A DNA stretch of 64,000 nucleotides from Strigops habroptila (GCF_004027225.2 NC_046358.1:9765284-9829283), one strand, 5' to 3'. Positions 35,401-50,400 are shown, numbered from the stretch's first letter. The notes: generated from the sequence alone by a model not told the origin. Translations and numbers: made by a program.

Positions 35401-38400
35401 CTATTTAATGAGTGCCAGAGGCAAAGCTACATGACTGCCTGAGGTGCTGCAATTTCTGAGAGCATGGCATACTGCCCAGAGCTGATGGCTGAGGGCTACT
35501 TGCAAATAAAAAGAGCTATTTATGTTAGAGGGCAGGTTTTAAATAGACTTCTTGTGCATTTAGAAATAGTTTGTGTCATAGTTTCAGGGTCAGCTGCCCT
35601 TAGACATGTCTCTGCCTTTAAGTCAACAGCCTACAGGGGAGGGATCCATGGAACCCTCTTTTCTGACCCCAGAGTTTTAATCACTGTCATGTCTGATGAC
35701 TCCTGCAAGTTTAATTTTAGTTGCATGCCAAAGAGGCTGAGTTAACCACTGAGCAACCAGCCTTTGCAAAGCCCGAGGCAATCTACTGTATCCATGACTG
35801 GGAAAATAAAGTATTCTTCCTATCTCTTCATTCACTGAGCATTATTCATGGGGTTCTGCTAGGCACAGAGGTGAATTCATCAAGTCTCCGTCTTGCTCAC
35901 CACGACCCTGTCACAAGTCTTTGCTGTATTTTTTTAATTGAGAGGTGAGGAACCACTAGCCCCTGTTTTGTCTGGTCGTTGTACACTGCCGTGTGTGATG
36001 ATGGCTCTTCCATCTGCTTAAACAGCCTATTGCCTGGGACCTGTGAAGCATTTCGAGATTTCTTTTCCTAGCTGTGAATCTCTGCTCATCCCTGTCACTG
36101 CTTCTGGGAACTCAGATAAGTGGCATTTGCAGTGTTGCCAAAACAGCCTCTCCCAAATAGTTGACCAGCCCACAGAGTCCAACCTAGAATAATATAATAA
36201 TCACAGCGTCTTCCTCATTCTGAGGACTCACAGTCAGGCCACTTTGGAGTCCATCCTCCTGGTTCTGCTCTGAGTTTGTCTGTGTGCAGACATCCCAGAG
36301 ATCTGCAGGACAACAAAACCTAACCCATTCTGGCATCCCCCTCACCCTTTTTGGCCTTGGAAGCCACCTGCCTTCCCCGTGGATGGAAGAGCAGAAGAAC
36401 CAGGCTTATTCCCATCATCTCTCTGGCAGTGGGGGCCACCATGGATGACTGTGGTATAATTTCCCATGGCACATTTGTAGAAGACCTTTTCCTGTGGCCT
36501 TCCAGACTCCACCAGAGTGATGTGCTTGGGTATTTTTGCTGTTGCCTTTGTATGCTATCAGCATGGCACTGGGGTATTTTACTGTGCCCTGCATTACTGT
36601 AAGCAGCCCAGGCATCTTTCTGTCTTGTTTTAATACAACACAAGCTTGTTTCCTCCAAGACAGATCCTGACAACTTCTGAGACAGGTTGGATTTACGACC
36701 ATGTAATGATCAAATTCTGCATCAGAACTGCTGGCAGAATTCGCACTGCAGGAGACAGCAGGCTTCATACAGGTCTGTAGTTCACAATACAGATGCGTTC
36801 TTGCCAGGAGACAGGGCCTGTTGGCTCTGGTGTCATGTAATGGTAACGTAGCCACGGTGCACCCAGGTCAGAGGCCACCTGTCTTGAAGTGAGATATAGT
36901 CTGAGCTCAGAATCACACTCTGCATCCAGCTAAGTCTCAAGGGGAGAAAATCATCTTTTAAATGTGAACTGCTGTATCTGCATGTCAACAAACATTCAAG
37001 TCTGTGCTACCAGTGAGTCCAATTCTCACACAAGGAAACTCATCACTTTTAACTCCGGTTGCAAGCAGTGACACAAAAGGCTACAGTCAAGCTTAAACAT
37101 TCATTTCTTTGCTTCACTATTTGCTTTGTATCGCAGATAAATGATACACACCACTAGTTACTCTCTTTCCGTGTGTGACGTTTCTTTTCTGATCTTTGGA
37201 GAAAAGGCTGACTTCTGAGAATGTCAAGGTCAAGTAGAGTGAATGAGATAATTAAACAGATCCACCTGCCTGAGTGTTAACTTGTTGGACAGCCTGGCAC
37301 AGAGTTTGAGGGAGGAATTTATTATTACCAGAAATGACTGCTTTGTACCCAGGTGGTACAGGGTATGAATGTGGCAGGTATTTCAGTGACAACGGGGAAT
37401 GGCTATTAAGTAGAATCATAGAATCATTTAGGTTAAGACATAGCTGATTTCACGTTATACATAGCTGTTATTATTCTACTTTCCTCAAAATGAAAGTGAT
37501 GGTGTCCATTCTGAATAGTAAAAAAATGCGATACTTTGAACAGCAGGATTCCCCAGAGTTACTAAAAATGGTTTAGGAGACCTGAAAATGATTCTGTCTT
37601 TAAAAGCAAAGCCAAATCAAGATAATTATCACACAGCCACCTCCCACACCCCAAAAGTAAAAAATGTTTTCGACTTCACATTGCAGTGCAATCTCTGAGG
37701 TTACTAATTATTTTTTTGAAGTTACTAATTAGTTCTACATATTAGAACTAATATGTAGATTGCTAATTACATATTAGCAATCTTCCAAACGCAGCCATAT
37801 ATGGCTGTGAGTACTTTCGGGCTCCAAGACCTCATGGTATTTAGATTAGTCGCTTTAATGTTACTTCGTAAGGATGCATTGCAGATTAATAGTACCTTGG
37901 TTCACTTCACTTGGTTCACTCACAGGTGCTCCATGTCAGAGCACCTGCCATGTCAAGAAATGAAGCGTACTGGGAACATCTTGAAGAGTATTTTGAGGGA
38001 TACCTTTAACCAAGAATGCAGACAGTTTGCTAAAAAAGTCCTTCACAGTTTGGGAAAGGTAGAGATGTTTCAGAAGGGGTGCAGTGGTGTGGCTTTAATC
38101 AAGCTGCATGCTTGGGTACTTGGTCTCCCCTTAGCCCACACAGTACCACTTTGCACAGGAGTGCTGTCGTGGAAAGCAGTGTCTTCTGGGCTGACCCTTC
38201 CCTTTTGTGAAATCCTGAGAAGCAAACAGCTCACTGAAGTTGTGTGTGACAATGTTTGGGAAGCTACAGATTTTGTTTGCAATTTAATCCACAAGGAAAT
38301 GTCTCTAAGCAAACATAGCTTTTCACTGTGTAATAAAACAAAGCTGTTAAGTACCCTTCCCTCCCCTTTCCTTATTTTTCTTACACTCTTGTTCAACTGG

Positions 38401-41400
38401 CTCAGTTCTGCTGGCTGGTGGCTCACTTTTCCACCATGGTGATGTGTCTGGCAGCATTTTTGAGTATCTTCAAGCAATTCTTAAAGCTTACTTGGCCATA
38501 TATGAGAATATATTTCAATAAGAATAAAAACAGGTTTTGGAGCAAAGCAAGAAAAAATTGTCAAGCTACAGAGAAAAAATTGCGGTTATAATCCCTCTGT
38601 TCATGGCCTCGAAGGCAGAGTCTGAGAACTACCAGTGCATTGTAGATAACCTTCATGTCTGTGTGTGAGTCCCTGGGATTATTGTTGCATAGAGTGTGAT
38701 TATTCCAGGTAAGTTACTTCTTTTCTATTTGTGAAATTGCTGTTTTAAGAAGATTGTAGGTTATTTTCTCTGTGTGAATTAAACAATAGATTCTTACGGG
38801 TTTGCGGAGTAATTAGAAAAAGCACTGAACTGAATGTGATAAAAGTCTAATGAATCTTTGCTGTGCTGGTGTGAATGCTAAGGAAAATCCTAGCTGAGTT
38901 TTAAACTCCTTTCTTTTCATAGGGAATGCAGTCGGATTTTTGGTGAAGATGGTCTGACCCTGAAACTCTTTCTTAAAAGGACTGCTCCCTTTTCTATTCT
39001 GTGGACTCTGACTAACTACCTGTATTTACTGGCTTTAAAGAAGCTGACAGCCACAGACGTCTCTGCCCTATTCTGTTGTAACAAAGCTTTTGTCTTCTTG
39101 CTTTCTTGGATCGTGCTGAAAGACAGGTTCATGGGAGCAAGGGTAATGACATGCCTGCTTTTCAACTCTCTCTTGTTTTTGTAATTCATTAAATCCATAA
39201 GCTATTGTGCTGCCACAGTGCTGCCGCGTTATGGTGTGTATATATATATATATACACCATGAAACCATTTCTCATTTAATTTTATGATGTAAACCTCAGC
39301 CTGAAGATCATTTAGAGATCTCAGGCTCCAGAGGTAATTCAATGAGGGAATTTCAAGAAGCTATTACAGCTAAGTGTAATTTGACAAATTGGAATAGGAA
39401 GACTTCCAGTTTCATATAAACCTATTCTGTCTTGAGTTACAGTGCTGGAGTACAGCCAGTTAATTCTACTTTAAGCTTAGTGATGAATGCTTAAGTTCTA
39501 ACCAAAGCAATTTTATTCCTTGTTTGTGTAGATAGCTATTTTCAATGTGTAATGTATTTTTCTTATGCTACCTATTGCTTTTTACACACATATATACATG
39601 TGCCAAATTTGGTTTAAAAGGAGCAGCGACTGTTTTGCATTAAACCAAAATGTTTTAGAACTCACTGGCAGTAATATGGACCCTGCAAAAACAAAGAAAA
39701 GAACTAGAAAAAAACGATATGTGCCTGGATCTGGGGGAAAGCAAGCATGTTTCCTGTAATTTTACATACACAAATCTCCTAATAGGCATCAATTTAAACT
39801 GTTCACTCTATACCCTGGCTAAGGAGTAGCTAGGATTTCTGCCACTTCTGCTGATAGATTCCCCCGCTGAAATGGCTGAAGGCCTAATGGTCATGTTGAG
39901 TACAATCCTGATTGAACTATCAAGAGCCTTGAATTTCATTAGGGATTGGTTGGGGCCAGGTTTGATGCCTGTGACCAGAAAGAGCCAGCTGTTGGATTTT
40001 CCATGGATGTTTTCATGGAAAGTGTAATGCATTAGGACACTCATTCAAGTGATGTTGTTTTTTTAAAAATGGGCATAGCAGCTTTTTTTCTATTAGTAGT
40101 GTGATAGGAGGGTTCAGAAATGAAAGGAAAAGGCATCCTGTTTCATGGGCATATGATCTAGTGCTTGCAGCAGCCATCAGCCCACTGAACAGAGCACTCT
40201 GCTTGGGGGTTGGGAATGGAAAAGGAAATTGTTGAAAATAAAACAGTTCCCCTAATTTCCTGGTGAGATGGGCTGGCTAGACAGTTAGTAATGGCACAGT
40301 ACACGAGCACCTCAAGACATGCGTGCTATCACACAGTTGAACTCGTGGGTAGGATCTCCCAGGAGGGTTTTGTTGGACTGGCTCGGTGAAGGGTGTGCTA
40401 GACCAGGGGAAGTTGAGGGGTGAACCTGTGATTCACAGACCTCAGACATAGAGCCCTCGAAGGTAAGGACATAGACATTTCATCTTGCAGTGCTAAACAC
40501 GGACATCGGTGTAACTGTTTCAAATACAACCTAAAATACAGGAGCATCAGGTGAATGTGACCTACATCAGCCTGCTGATGACTAACACAAAGAATACAGG
40601 GTTTGAAATCCTCCGTTCTTCTCTACAGAAATTAACAGAAATAGTAATTTCCCTCTTCTGCCCCTTGATCATCTCAGGTTTCAGCTGAAAATACAGGAAA
40701 TATTGTAGCTTTTAACTAATTTTTGTCTCAAAGCAACCTCTTTGTAGAACAAGCATAGCGTTTGCATTTTCCTAGCCTACTCTTTTAAAGAAACCTAGGT
40801 GAAAAATACTAAAACTATTTTCAGTTACTAGTTATTTTTCACTGACTAAAAAAACCCCATTGCTATAAATATTCATTAGTATTAATGCTGTTAAACACTG
40901 TGAGGTTTGCACTGGAAAAACCTGGCAGAAAAAGTGAGCAGCAATTTCTGCACATAAAAGAAACTAGTTTTGCTGCTAACTGGCAGATCCTGGATGCACA
41001 TTGCTGGAAAGGTAGTTACCAGCATTTTCCAGCAGCCCTCCTCCCAGACTAACACTTAATGATGTTGATAACCACACAGAAGTGTTTGAGAACTAAAATC
41101 CAACAAAGCAGCGCAGACCCAGCCTTTTGTGCTTTGAGTGCCTCTACTGCTTTTATACCCCAGCCTCTCAGAGAGCAAGTGTAATTAGGTTATTTGGACA
41201 GTGAGGAGACAAAAAGAAATAAGAGCTTAATCATATACTCTGAGCCAATGTTTTTGCAAAAGCACTCAGCACCCAGGACCACAGCCAGTTTTCAAAGGAG
41301 CTCAGCTCCTAGCAGCTCTTTCAGAGCTCCAGAGCCGTTGGGCACATCTGCGGCACATTGAGGTAGGGATGCAGCTGGCGCCTGTATATCTCAGGTAGCT

Positions 41401-44400
41401 TTCATCTGCCTGGGCTTGAGAACCAGCAGCCATCAAGGCTCAGTGGCTCTGTGGCAGATTCCCAGCATTGCCAGCTCCCTATCTGCCTGCTGCTGTTGCC
41501 GGTGATCTCTGAACTGCCCACAGACACCCATGAGTGCATGGTAGCCGCACATCCCCCTGTGTGATGGCTCTGTGGCCCCCAGGCTGTGTGCTGGCAGAGC
41601 GCTTCTGTGCAGCCCAGAAAGTAGGCTGGGGGGCTGTTTTTTCAGATAGGCTGTCTAAAGACAAATGTGTCTTGATGGCCACCTTATGGTATGGCATAAT
41701 CTTGCCTATGGAAGCATTGACTAGCTGCAGAAGGGCTGCTAGGGGCTGCATGCAAAGGTTCGGTTGTGCTGGCTGCATTTGAGGTACCTGGAGTGTGTGT
41801 TCTGCAGCAAGAGCCATATGCCCTCAGCGGTGATGCTGTAGCATGGGAAGACACTTGCACCCAACCCTAGAGAGAAGAACATGAGCTGGAGAAAGCCTAT
41901 TCATATGAGAAGGACATACACAGCAATGACTATATAGCTGTTGACCTATGAAAGTAGCGCAGGTAAACCCTAGGTACCTTGAAGTACCTACTCCTCTGCA
42001 AAAGGAAATGTAGCACAATCCCTGCTTGCACTGCAGTCTTCTTCGCTTGAACACTTCTGAACATCTCACAAATGAATAATGTATCCATGTTACACTGGGA
42101 CATGTGGAAGTCCAGACAGCTTTGGCTCAGAGCAAGCACAAATATTTACAAGACTTCATGTATTTGAGTATTTCTGTTTGCTTGCATTGCTTAGGTTTAG
42201 CCACATGCTTAAATGTTTGCATGTTTGAGCCCTTGGTTGTGTTTCAGTTGTGAAGTTGAATTATTGCTTATTGTGTAGGTACAGAGTGGTTTGGGGACTT
42301 TTAGCCCCTCAACAGCTTGAGTCTGCTCTGGAGACAGGTTTCTTTACTACAACACCTCATTTTCTGCTGTGCTCCACATGGGAAAAAATTGTTCCTGAGT
42401 GAAATGTTGGTTGGCCTTGCTCTCTTCTGCGGCCAGGGGAAGAGGCAGGCTAATCTCATTCCTTACCTCAGAGGCTTGAAAAGAAAGTTACTACCCTCTT
42501 CCATTAATTAAAAGCCTTGTTTAATGAGCTGCCAGCTACAACAACCAGCTTTGATTCACTGTGACCTTGCTGCTTCTTGTCAGCTTACAAGAAGCCTGCA
42601 GGATGTGCTCTCAGGTTTCTCAAACACATGACAATTGCTAGGCAGAGGTCAAATGTGTTAGTGCAGTCGTGTACAGTTTGCAGGCAAAGCTTTGAAACTT
42701 AAATGAAACTTAAATATTGTTCTTTCAGTTTTCTAGTGTCAGGTCTTATTTATTTAACATCTCATGAGATGACGCTCCATATCTGTCCATCATTTTAATT
42801 GTTTTACGAAAAAAAAAGTGCCTGGCTTTCTAAATACTTGATTAAATTAGGAAACTGACTCTCTAAATTTGGTGTAGTCGGACTGGGAGATGTTTTACCC
42901 AATTGGAAGAATCTCTTATTGGGGATGATGGATCTACTCACTTTTCATTAACACAAAAGACCCGCTGGATCTGAGCGATGAGCACACTTAGAGTTAGATC
43001 TCGATCCTTTCCCTCAGAAAGAGGGGATAACTATATTGGACTTTTCTGTTTTGCCTTATAGGAGACATTGCTTGAAATATTACAGCTGAAATACTACAGC
43101 TGACAGCTGAAATGCTACATCTGAATTTATGTGCAAGACAAGACGTATCGTGCAGCCTGAGATGAAACTGGCCAGTCAGTGTAGCACGGCTGTATAAGGA
43201 AACTGATAGGAGGAGACATGCTGAAAGGTCCTGAGTGTAGTTCTGTGTTGCTTCAAGGCTGGGGCTTTTGTGATATTTGTATCTTGGGGTAAGCTGTAAG
43301 GAGAACAGCAGTACTGCACAATTATGTTACTAGTGAATTATTCACTAAACCAAAGGTAGGAGGAGGAACTTCTGTAGGGATCCTTTCAACTGAATGGGAC
43401 TGAAACTCATTCTTCTAAAAGAATTTAACTTTGTTTTGCTCACAGATCCTTAGGAAGACGTAAGCTCAGGGGTCAGAATAAGCGTTGCTGCATCTTGGGT
43501 GATGGTACATGTGTCCTGTGCCAGATGTGCCCTGACTTTTCAGCAGGGAGAACAGCAGAGTGTGATGTTTTCCAGCACCCCAACTCATATAAGAAATGGA
43601 GGCCAGATTCCCTTTTAGGCAGTGAAAAATGCAACATGCTCCCCTTCCTCCTCAGCAGTTCCCTAAGTCCAGGGATGGCAGTCTTGGATCCATGTCCCTC
43701 CTCTGAATGAAGAAACCCAAGCCCTCCTCCTGGGATGTCCTAACTGCTAGGATGTGTTATTCTGGGAAGGAGGGGAGGGGAGCTATCTGGTCCTCTCTCT
43801 CTAAAGCACTTCCAGGTCCCATCGAACCATTGCATTACACCTGAGAGACTGTTGAGTACATATGATTCCATCCTGTGTCATTAAGTTGGGGGACCTGGGT
43901 TTCAAGTGCCATTTCATGGTGAATTTGGAGATATTAATGGTATCTTTTGGTTTTGGTGACAGCTAGGCAGCTTTGTTGAATTGTATCTTGGAGCTTGTAT
44001 GTTTTAAATAGAAGTAAGGTGGGATATGGACATGCATTGTGGTTTGTGACTCTGCCTTCGACACTGCAACTGCAATGTGAGGGGGTACCTGTGTGACTCA
44101 GTTATTAGTAAAATAGGGCTAACAGTGAAAGGGAAATACTTAAAACTGCACCCAGGAGATAAGTTCCCTAGTAAAGATGTTGGCCTAGATACCTATGGGA
44201 CTTAGGAGCACTAACTTCTTTACCTGTAGTCTCAGAGATTGGTTCTACCTTGGGAGTTGATTCTTGGTTCCCCCTTGTCCCCCATGTGTGGACATATTTA
44301 CCTGAGTCAAGCATGTGTCCCTGTCCTGTGTGTCCCTTGAAACATGGTTTTGTTCTATGGACTGGCTCTGTTGAAATTGTTTTGTGGGATTTTTGTGCTT

Positions 44401-47400
44401 ATTGTCTCAGTCTGGCTCACATCCTGCTTGATATGAGTATCAGTGGGTTTTCTGGGCCTCATGGTAAAACTATTGAGATACTTTGCTTCTCTGCAAAAGG
44501 AGATACACATGATTTGATTAAGATGCCTTTAAAGTGTGTGGTGCGAAGCAAGGAAGCTTATGTTTGTCTAGTAGTAAATATTTCTTAAACGAAGTTTAAT
44601 GAGGTTTCCCAGGAAGCAAATGTCCATCTCGCATTGGTGTTAGCTCAAGAGTTGTACCAGAGCTGCAGGAGCAAGAAGGTGAAAAGCCCCGTCTGGCTCA
44701 GCAGCTGAGTTTGGGAGATGGTTGTTGTGGCAGTATTTGTAGAGGCGAGCCCTGTCTAGGTGAATCACGTTAGTTTCTTTCTCTGTAGGCATCCCTGCCC
44801 ATGGCAGGGGAGTTGGAACTAGATGATCTTAAGGTCCTTTCCAACCCTAACTATTCTATGATTCTGTGAATGGGGAGAGCCTGCCTTGCCTATCCGCTGG
44901 GAAGTTGTGTGATTTAATGGTTATCTGGGAATAGAAAACAGATTTGGAACCCTAAATGTTGCTGTTGATTGTGTAAAAGCCAACTGTCGGTATCTGCATT
45001 TGTGCATCTTCTGCTCTACACCAAGCTCTAATGCATGAGCAGCCTTTTTATAATGATAAAATCTTTAATACTAATTAAAAAAAAAAAAATCTCTGTAAAA
45101 CCTTCTATCTTTCAGAAATGGGGCTGTGATTTTCTGCAGGTCTGAGGAAACACATTTTCCTCTGCAGTCGATGGAAGCTATTTGGTGTCTTTGATTCAGA
45201 CTCCATATTTACGTGCTGAGGGCAATTAGGTAGAGAGGGGTTGTTCTTCAAAGAGCAAAACATGTTGGGATCCCTGCCACTTTCTCAAGGTCCTTGGAGT
45301 CAAGATCCAGGATTTCAGATGCAGTGTAATTAATTATTTCTGTTCTCTTTCTTTGAAACTGCTTAGAAACTGTGGGCTTTTTCAAATGAGGCCAAAAACC
45401 TAAGCACAAACATAAAGGCTCCATAAAGAAATGTGGTCATGCCTGTCCAAGAAAGCTGATGGGGCTGTTAGGAAATACTGTGCACAACCTGGAAGAGCTC
45501 CCAGTGGTACACTAATATTCCACAATACAGGGTCATTCTCCTGGACTTATGTCCAGGAAGGTTGGCCATCTAAATGTTTTAATTCCATTAAATATTTCTC
45601 TTGTTGTATAGTAGAACATAATGTCGTGACATTTCTTGATCTTGGAGTCATATCTCCAAAGTGGATGTTTAGCTCATAAAATACTTAATGATGGATGCTC
45701 TTTCAATAGGTCCCAGGAGAATTTTCAGTACTATACATCCATGTCGCTGTCAGTGCATGCACTTTCATTATGTTTACATCTCTCTTAAATGTCCATAATT
45801 TTCCCTATGTAAGGGAAAACAAGAAAGCTTCAAGTCAGAGACAGTAGCTAGTGACACTCATTAAAACCCCACGCAGTGATAATTTCTTTCTGTGTAATGA
45901 AATTGCGCTGAGCTTTACATTGCTTTGCTTTGTCTGTGCAGATAGTTGCAGCAATAATGGCAATCACAGGAATTGTAATGATGGCATATGCAGATGGTTT
46001 CCAGGGTGATTCAATTATCGGAGTAGCATATGCCGTTGGATCGGCCTCTACATCAGCATTGTATAAGGTAGGTCATAACTGTTTATTAGTAGTATTCTGT
46101 TCTTTAACATTGGATGTTAAAAATGTGTGAGTACAAAGGGAATCCCTTTAAAATAGATGTTTTATTTTATTCATCCCTCCTGCATCATTGATACTGTGAC
46201 CAGGAGATGTTACAATGTCAGGAAATCTATGATGAGGGTAATCAGTTGTTAGCTGCCAAATATTCAGAATGACTTTGCTTTATGAGCCTTTAATGAAATC
46301 TCCATCACTATGCTGCAAGGAGTTTGGGTAATGTTTTAACCATTTCCTGGCACCACAGTTTATCAACACTATTTTGAAGGGGATTGCCATCTGCAGCATG
46401 GAGGAGAGCCTGAATGCAGGCAGTGCCGCTTTCCCTGAGCAGGGACAGACGGCTCATCCCTGATCTACACTGCAGCTCTCTTGCATATTCTGTGCTCGTG
46501 CTGGGCTTGGAGCCGCTGTGTGTCCCTGGTGTACATGATGCAGGGCTTTGCCCCCTGCTTGAAAGTACTGTCTGCTCTTGAAGGTGAGTGATGAAGAAGG
46601 CAGGGGAGCGTCTGAGTTAGGCTGGGCTAAACATGGCTGTATTTGTTGTCAGCTCGGAGAGGGCAAAGCATGTATAAAGAGGAGCAGAAATTTGGATTTG
46701 GTTGAAGTGCAATAAGAAGTTCCCTCCCAGCTTTAGACTTTGCTTGCCTTTCTAATAAATTTGTTCTGACCATTCACAAGTCACTCACCTGTAACATTAA
46801 CCATAACTTTAACTGTATATGGGGCTGCATCGAAAGAAGTGTGACCAGCAGACTGAAGGAAGTGATCGTGCCCCTCTACTCTGCTCCCATGAGACCCCAC
46901 TTGGAGTACTGTGTGCAGTTCTGGTGTCCTCAACATAAGAAGGACATGGAGCTGTTGGAGCAAGTCCAGAGGAGGCCACGAGGATGATAAGGGGGCTGGA
47001 GCACCTCCCATATGAAGACAGGCTGAGGAAGTTGGGGCTGTTCAGCCTGGAGAAGAGAAGCTGCATGTTGACCTCACAGCAGCCTTCCAATATCTGAAGA
47101 GGGCCTACAAGGATGCAATAGAGGGGCTCTTTGTCAGGGACTGTAGTGGTAGGACAAGGGGTAATGGCTTCAAACTTAAACGGGAAATTCAGAAGTTCTT
47201 TACTGTGAGGGTGGTGAGGCACTGGAACAGGTTGCCCAAAGAAGTGATGAATGCTCCATCCCTGGCAGTGTTCTCAAGGCCAGGTTGGATGGAGTCTCGG
47301 GTGACATGGTTTAGTGCGAGGTGTCCCTGCCCAAGGCAGGGGGGTTGGAACTAGATGATTTTAAGGTCCTTTCCAACCCTAACCATTCTGTGATTCAAAG

Positions 47401-50400
47401 TGTATAAATATAGGCTCACGTAGGGCAAATCCTCCCGGAGGCTTGTGCTACCTGTGAGCATGAAGTCAGTCCCTTGAGGGTAGGCTTTCCTCTCTCAGCA
47501 GGGTCATGCCATGGAACTCACTGGAACTCACAAATGGAACTCACAAATCCTAACAGTGCCAGACACTATAACTTAGTTGCATGAATGGTGGTGTCCTTGC
47601 ATTCTTAGATACACTGGCTCCTTATGGCATTTTGCATTAAGCTTTGTTAGACTTTGTTACGCTTATTTTCTGCCATAGAATCATAGAATGTTCTATCCCC
47701 ATGTAATAAGATGGTATCCCCCTGTGCTAAAATGCAGGAGGGGGCAGAAATCAGACCAATGATCCCCTTTCAAAACTCCTCTAGAAAAGAGCCAGGTTGT
47801 GGCATGCTGTCCCGGTCAGGGCTGTACTGTGTCCTAGTCTCCCCAAGGGAGTGGAGACTCTGTGCTGGAGAACTTTGAAAGGCATAAAGTCTAAAACACT
47901 CCTCTCCTCTCTCCTTTGCAGGTTTTGTTCAAAATGTTTCTTGGAAGTGCAAACTTTGGGGAAGCGGCTCATTTTGTTTCTACCCTGGGCTTCTTCAATT
48001 TAATTTTCATCTCTGTTACCCCAATCATACTGTATTTTACAAAAGTGGAGTACTGGTCCCCCTTCTCTGCTGTGCCATGGGGTTACCTCTGTGGAGTAGC
48101 TGGACTCTGGTTAGGTAAGTGATAAAAAATGGACTCATTTTTCTAGCTTTTCTCCCTCCCACCCTAATACAAAATTAGGCTTAGGCACAAACAATTCTCT
48201 CCACCCCCTTAAGCAGCAGAGCTCTCTCACAGATTAAATCTGATCCCAGTGCAAACAGGTATTCCTCGAGAAATGATTCATGTTTTTAGTAAGAAGCCTT
48301 AATACTAACAGCAGAGACTAAATATGAAGCAGTCATATTAATTGTCCAGTTGTCATCTTTACATTTGTACCATAGTTTCATTGGTATTTCACTATCTCTG
48401 CACAGTTTGATTGCTATAAATCCAATTTCAAAGGGCTGCATGTACCCTGTCAGTTCCTGGTGTGCTCTGTGGGCTGCGTGCACTGACACAGAGACCCACA
48501 GTGCTGGGGCACCTTTCTATGGGTGCTGCAGAGCTCTGGGCAGAGCTCACACAGCTTTGCATTAACTTGCAAAGGCTAGTGCTGTTTCATTGCCTGTGGT
48601 CTTCACCTCCCCTCTGCCCTTCCACAACGCTCCCTCTTTCAGAGCCATGATTGCTATCCTCTAACCAGGCAGAACATATGTTGGATTCAGCCCAGGAATG
48701 TTTTAATTTCCAGGTGTAACAACATTCTTTCCTTTAATAAAGTCTGTATTATTTTATAATTGAAGAGGTTTTTGTCTCCACTGAAGTGTATTAAATGGAA
48801 ACAAAAAGGATGTCATTGGCCAACACATAGTCCATCTATGCAGCCATTCCGAGACGTGGCTGGGCTGACAACTGACAGCACCTTGAAACCGCTCTAATCA
48901 GAATTGCAGCTGCTCTGTGAGCACCTAAGCGACAAAAGTAGGGATAATCTATCACCCAGCCATCTACCCAAGCATATTATCCCAAGCACGAGGGAACAAC
49001 CTTGCAGAGTGGGCAAACTTCCTCCTTTTGCATAGGGGACTCAAGAGCCGGACTGGTGGTGGGTGGTCAGGTGGGGGACCTGCAGTCCTGCCACAGCACA
49101 CAGAGCCAGCCCCTGGCTGCGAGAGCTGGAGGAGCACCCTAGAGAATGGTATGAAAGGCAAGTTTTTGCAGTTTGTTTTTGATCTCTCAAGGAAATTGGA
49201 GTTGGCTGGGAGTGCTGACATGTAAAAAACCCCCAACCCATAAATTAAAGGTGGTGTACATTTGTACTTCTGTCAGCTTCCATTTTGTCTTCAGCATGGC
49301 AGAAGGACCATGGTCTCAGTCCGGTCTGCTTAGTTCACAGTTAACTTCATCAGGTAATTGTATTTAGTGTCCTTTGGAGCATGAATTCCTGCTGCTATCA
49401 CCTTTGGTGTGTGGTTGAGGTAGAGCGGGGTGGGGCCTTTCCTCAATGAAATGTCCTACTAAGACAAGGACAACACAGCCTCAGCCAAGATGGGGAAGCT
49501 GGGGTCACCATCCTTCTGGTAGGAGAAATGATGGCTTATGGCAGCAAAACTGGGTTGTTGGTATCTGAGTAAAGCTTGGGCAAAGCTGTGAAATACAGTG
49601 TGATAACGGTGGTATTACAGTTAGTGAAAGGGCGTACAGCCCTCCCTCTTCCCTCATGCAGAGCTGTCCTTCATTTCACATTCATATATAAAAATTAAAA
49701 ATTAATCACTGTGACAACTACATTACTGTGGTGTGCATACTGAGCATGTATGATACTTGTAGGGTCAAGGTGGATGACAAAAATCTCACTCTAGTGTTTT
49801 TCCCCATAAATCATGTATTATTTTCTCTGTTTTTCCCTAGCTTTCAATATTCTGGTTAATGTTGGTGTTGTGCTTACATACCCCATTCTGATCTCAATCG
49901 GCACAGTGCTCAGTGTCCCTGGAAATGCAGGTACAAGTATCATGGTTGTTAGTAGAAAAATAAGCACACGGGCATGCAGATAACACGTTTATTATCTACA
50001 TAGTCAAAATCTGTTGTCACAAGTTTCAAAAGCAGTTTGGTCTCCTACAGCTTCCACAGATACTCCTGGTGATAGTGGGTGTTTCAGATGGTGAAAGCAT
50101 TTGGGTTTTGTCTTGCCTCTTTCTCTGGGAGTGACGGGGTACATCCATACTATGCAGAGGAGAGGGCAGGCTGATCCCCAGCCAGCAGCCCAAAGCTGCT
50201 GGTTGCTGCTGAGAAATGGTGGGGTCAGCGTGCTGCTGCTGTGGCTCAGCACTGTGCAGGTGGCTTGCCATGCAGCAGCAGGGCAGTGTGTGTATGTGGA
50301 AGTTTACTTCAGAGCTCTATCTTGTTGAATAGCCTCTGTCTCCTCCTCCACCTTCTTAGCCTCGCTACTCGAGGTATTTGAGCATGTTTTCAAAGAAACG

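Larger units (their letters stand above)
31367..38922 (+). other. SLC35F4 intron 3
   Basis: A 7.6-kb intron. It contains probable minus-strand CR1 remnants (32222 and 37411), paired hairpins at 37734-37782 and the 213-codon ORF at 37801-38442. The rest is unremarkable. Confidence 0.85.
39143..45941 (+). other. SLC35F4 intron 4
   Basis: A 6.8-kb intron. It contains the TA near-palindrome at 39231 and the CR1 stub at 44788. No other exon is supported. Confidence 0.85.

Noticed and set aside
36415-36855. 146-codon minus-strand ORF in intron 3
   Set aside because: Low-complexity composition, overlapping open frame on the other strand, no domain, no splice context.
41479-41817. 112-codon minus-strand ORF in intron 4
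   Set aside because: Locally GC-richer sequence with open frames on both strands; no recognisable features.
47673-47692. CATAGAATCATAGAATG in SLC35F4 intron 5 as a CR1 minus-strand tip
   Set aside because: Only about 17 bp matches and the adjoining sequence does not look like CR1; it could be chance.
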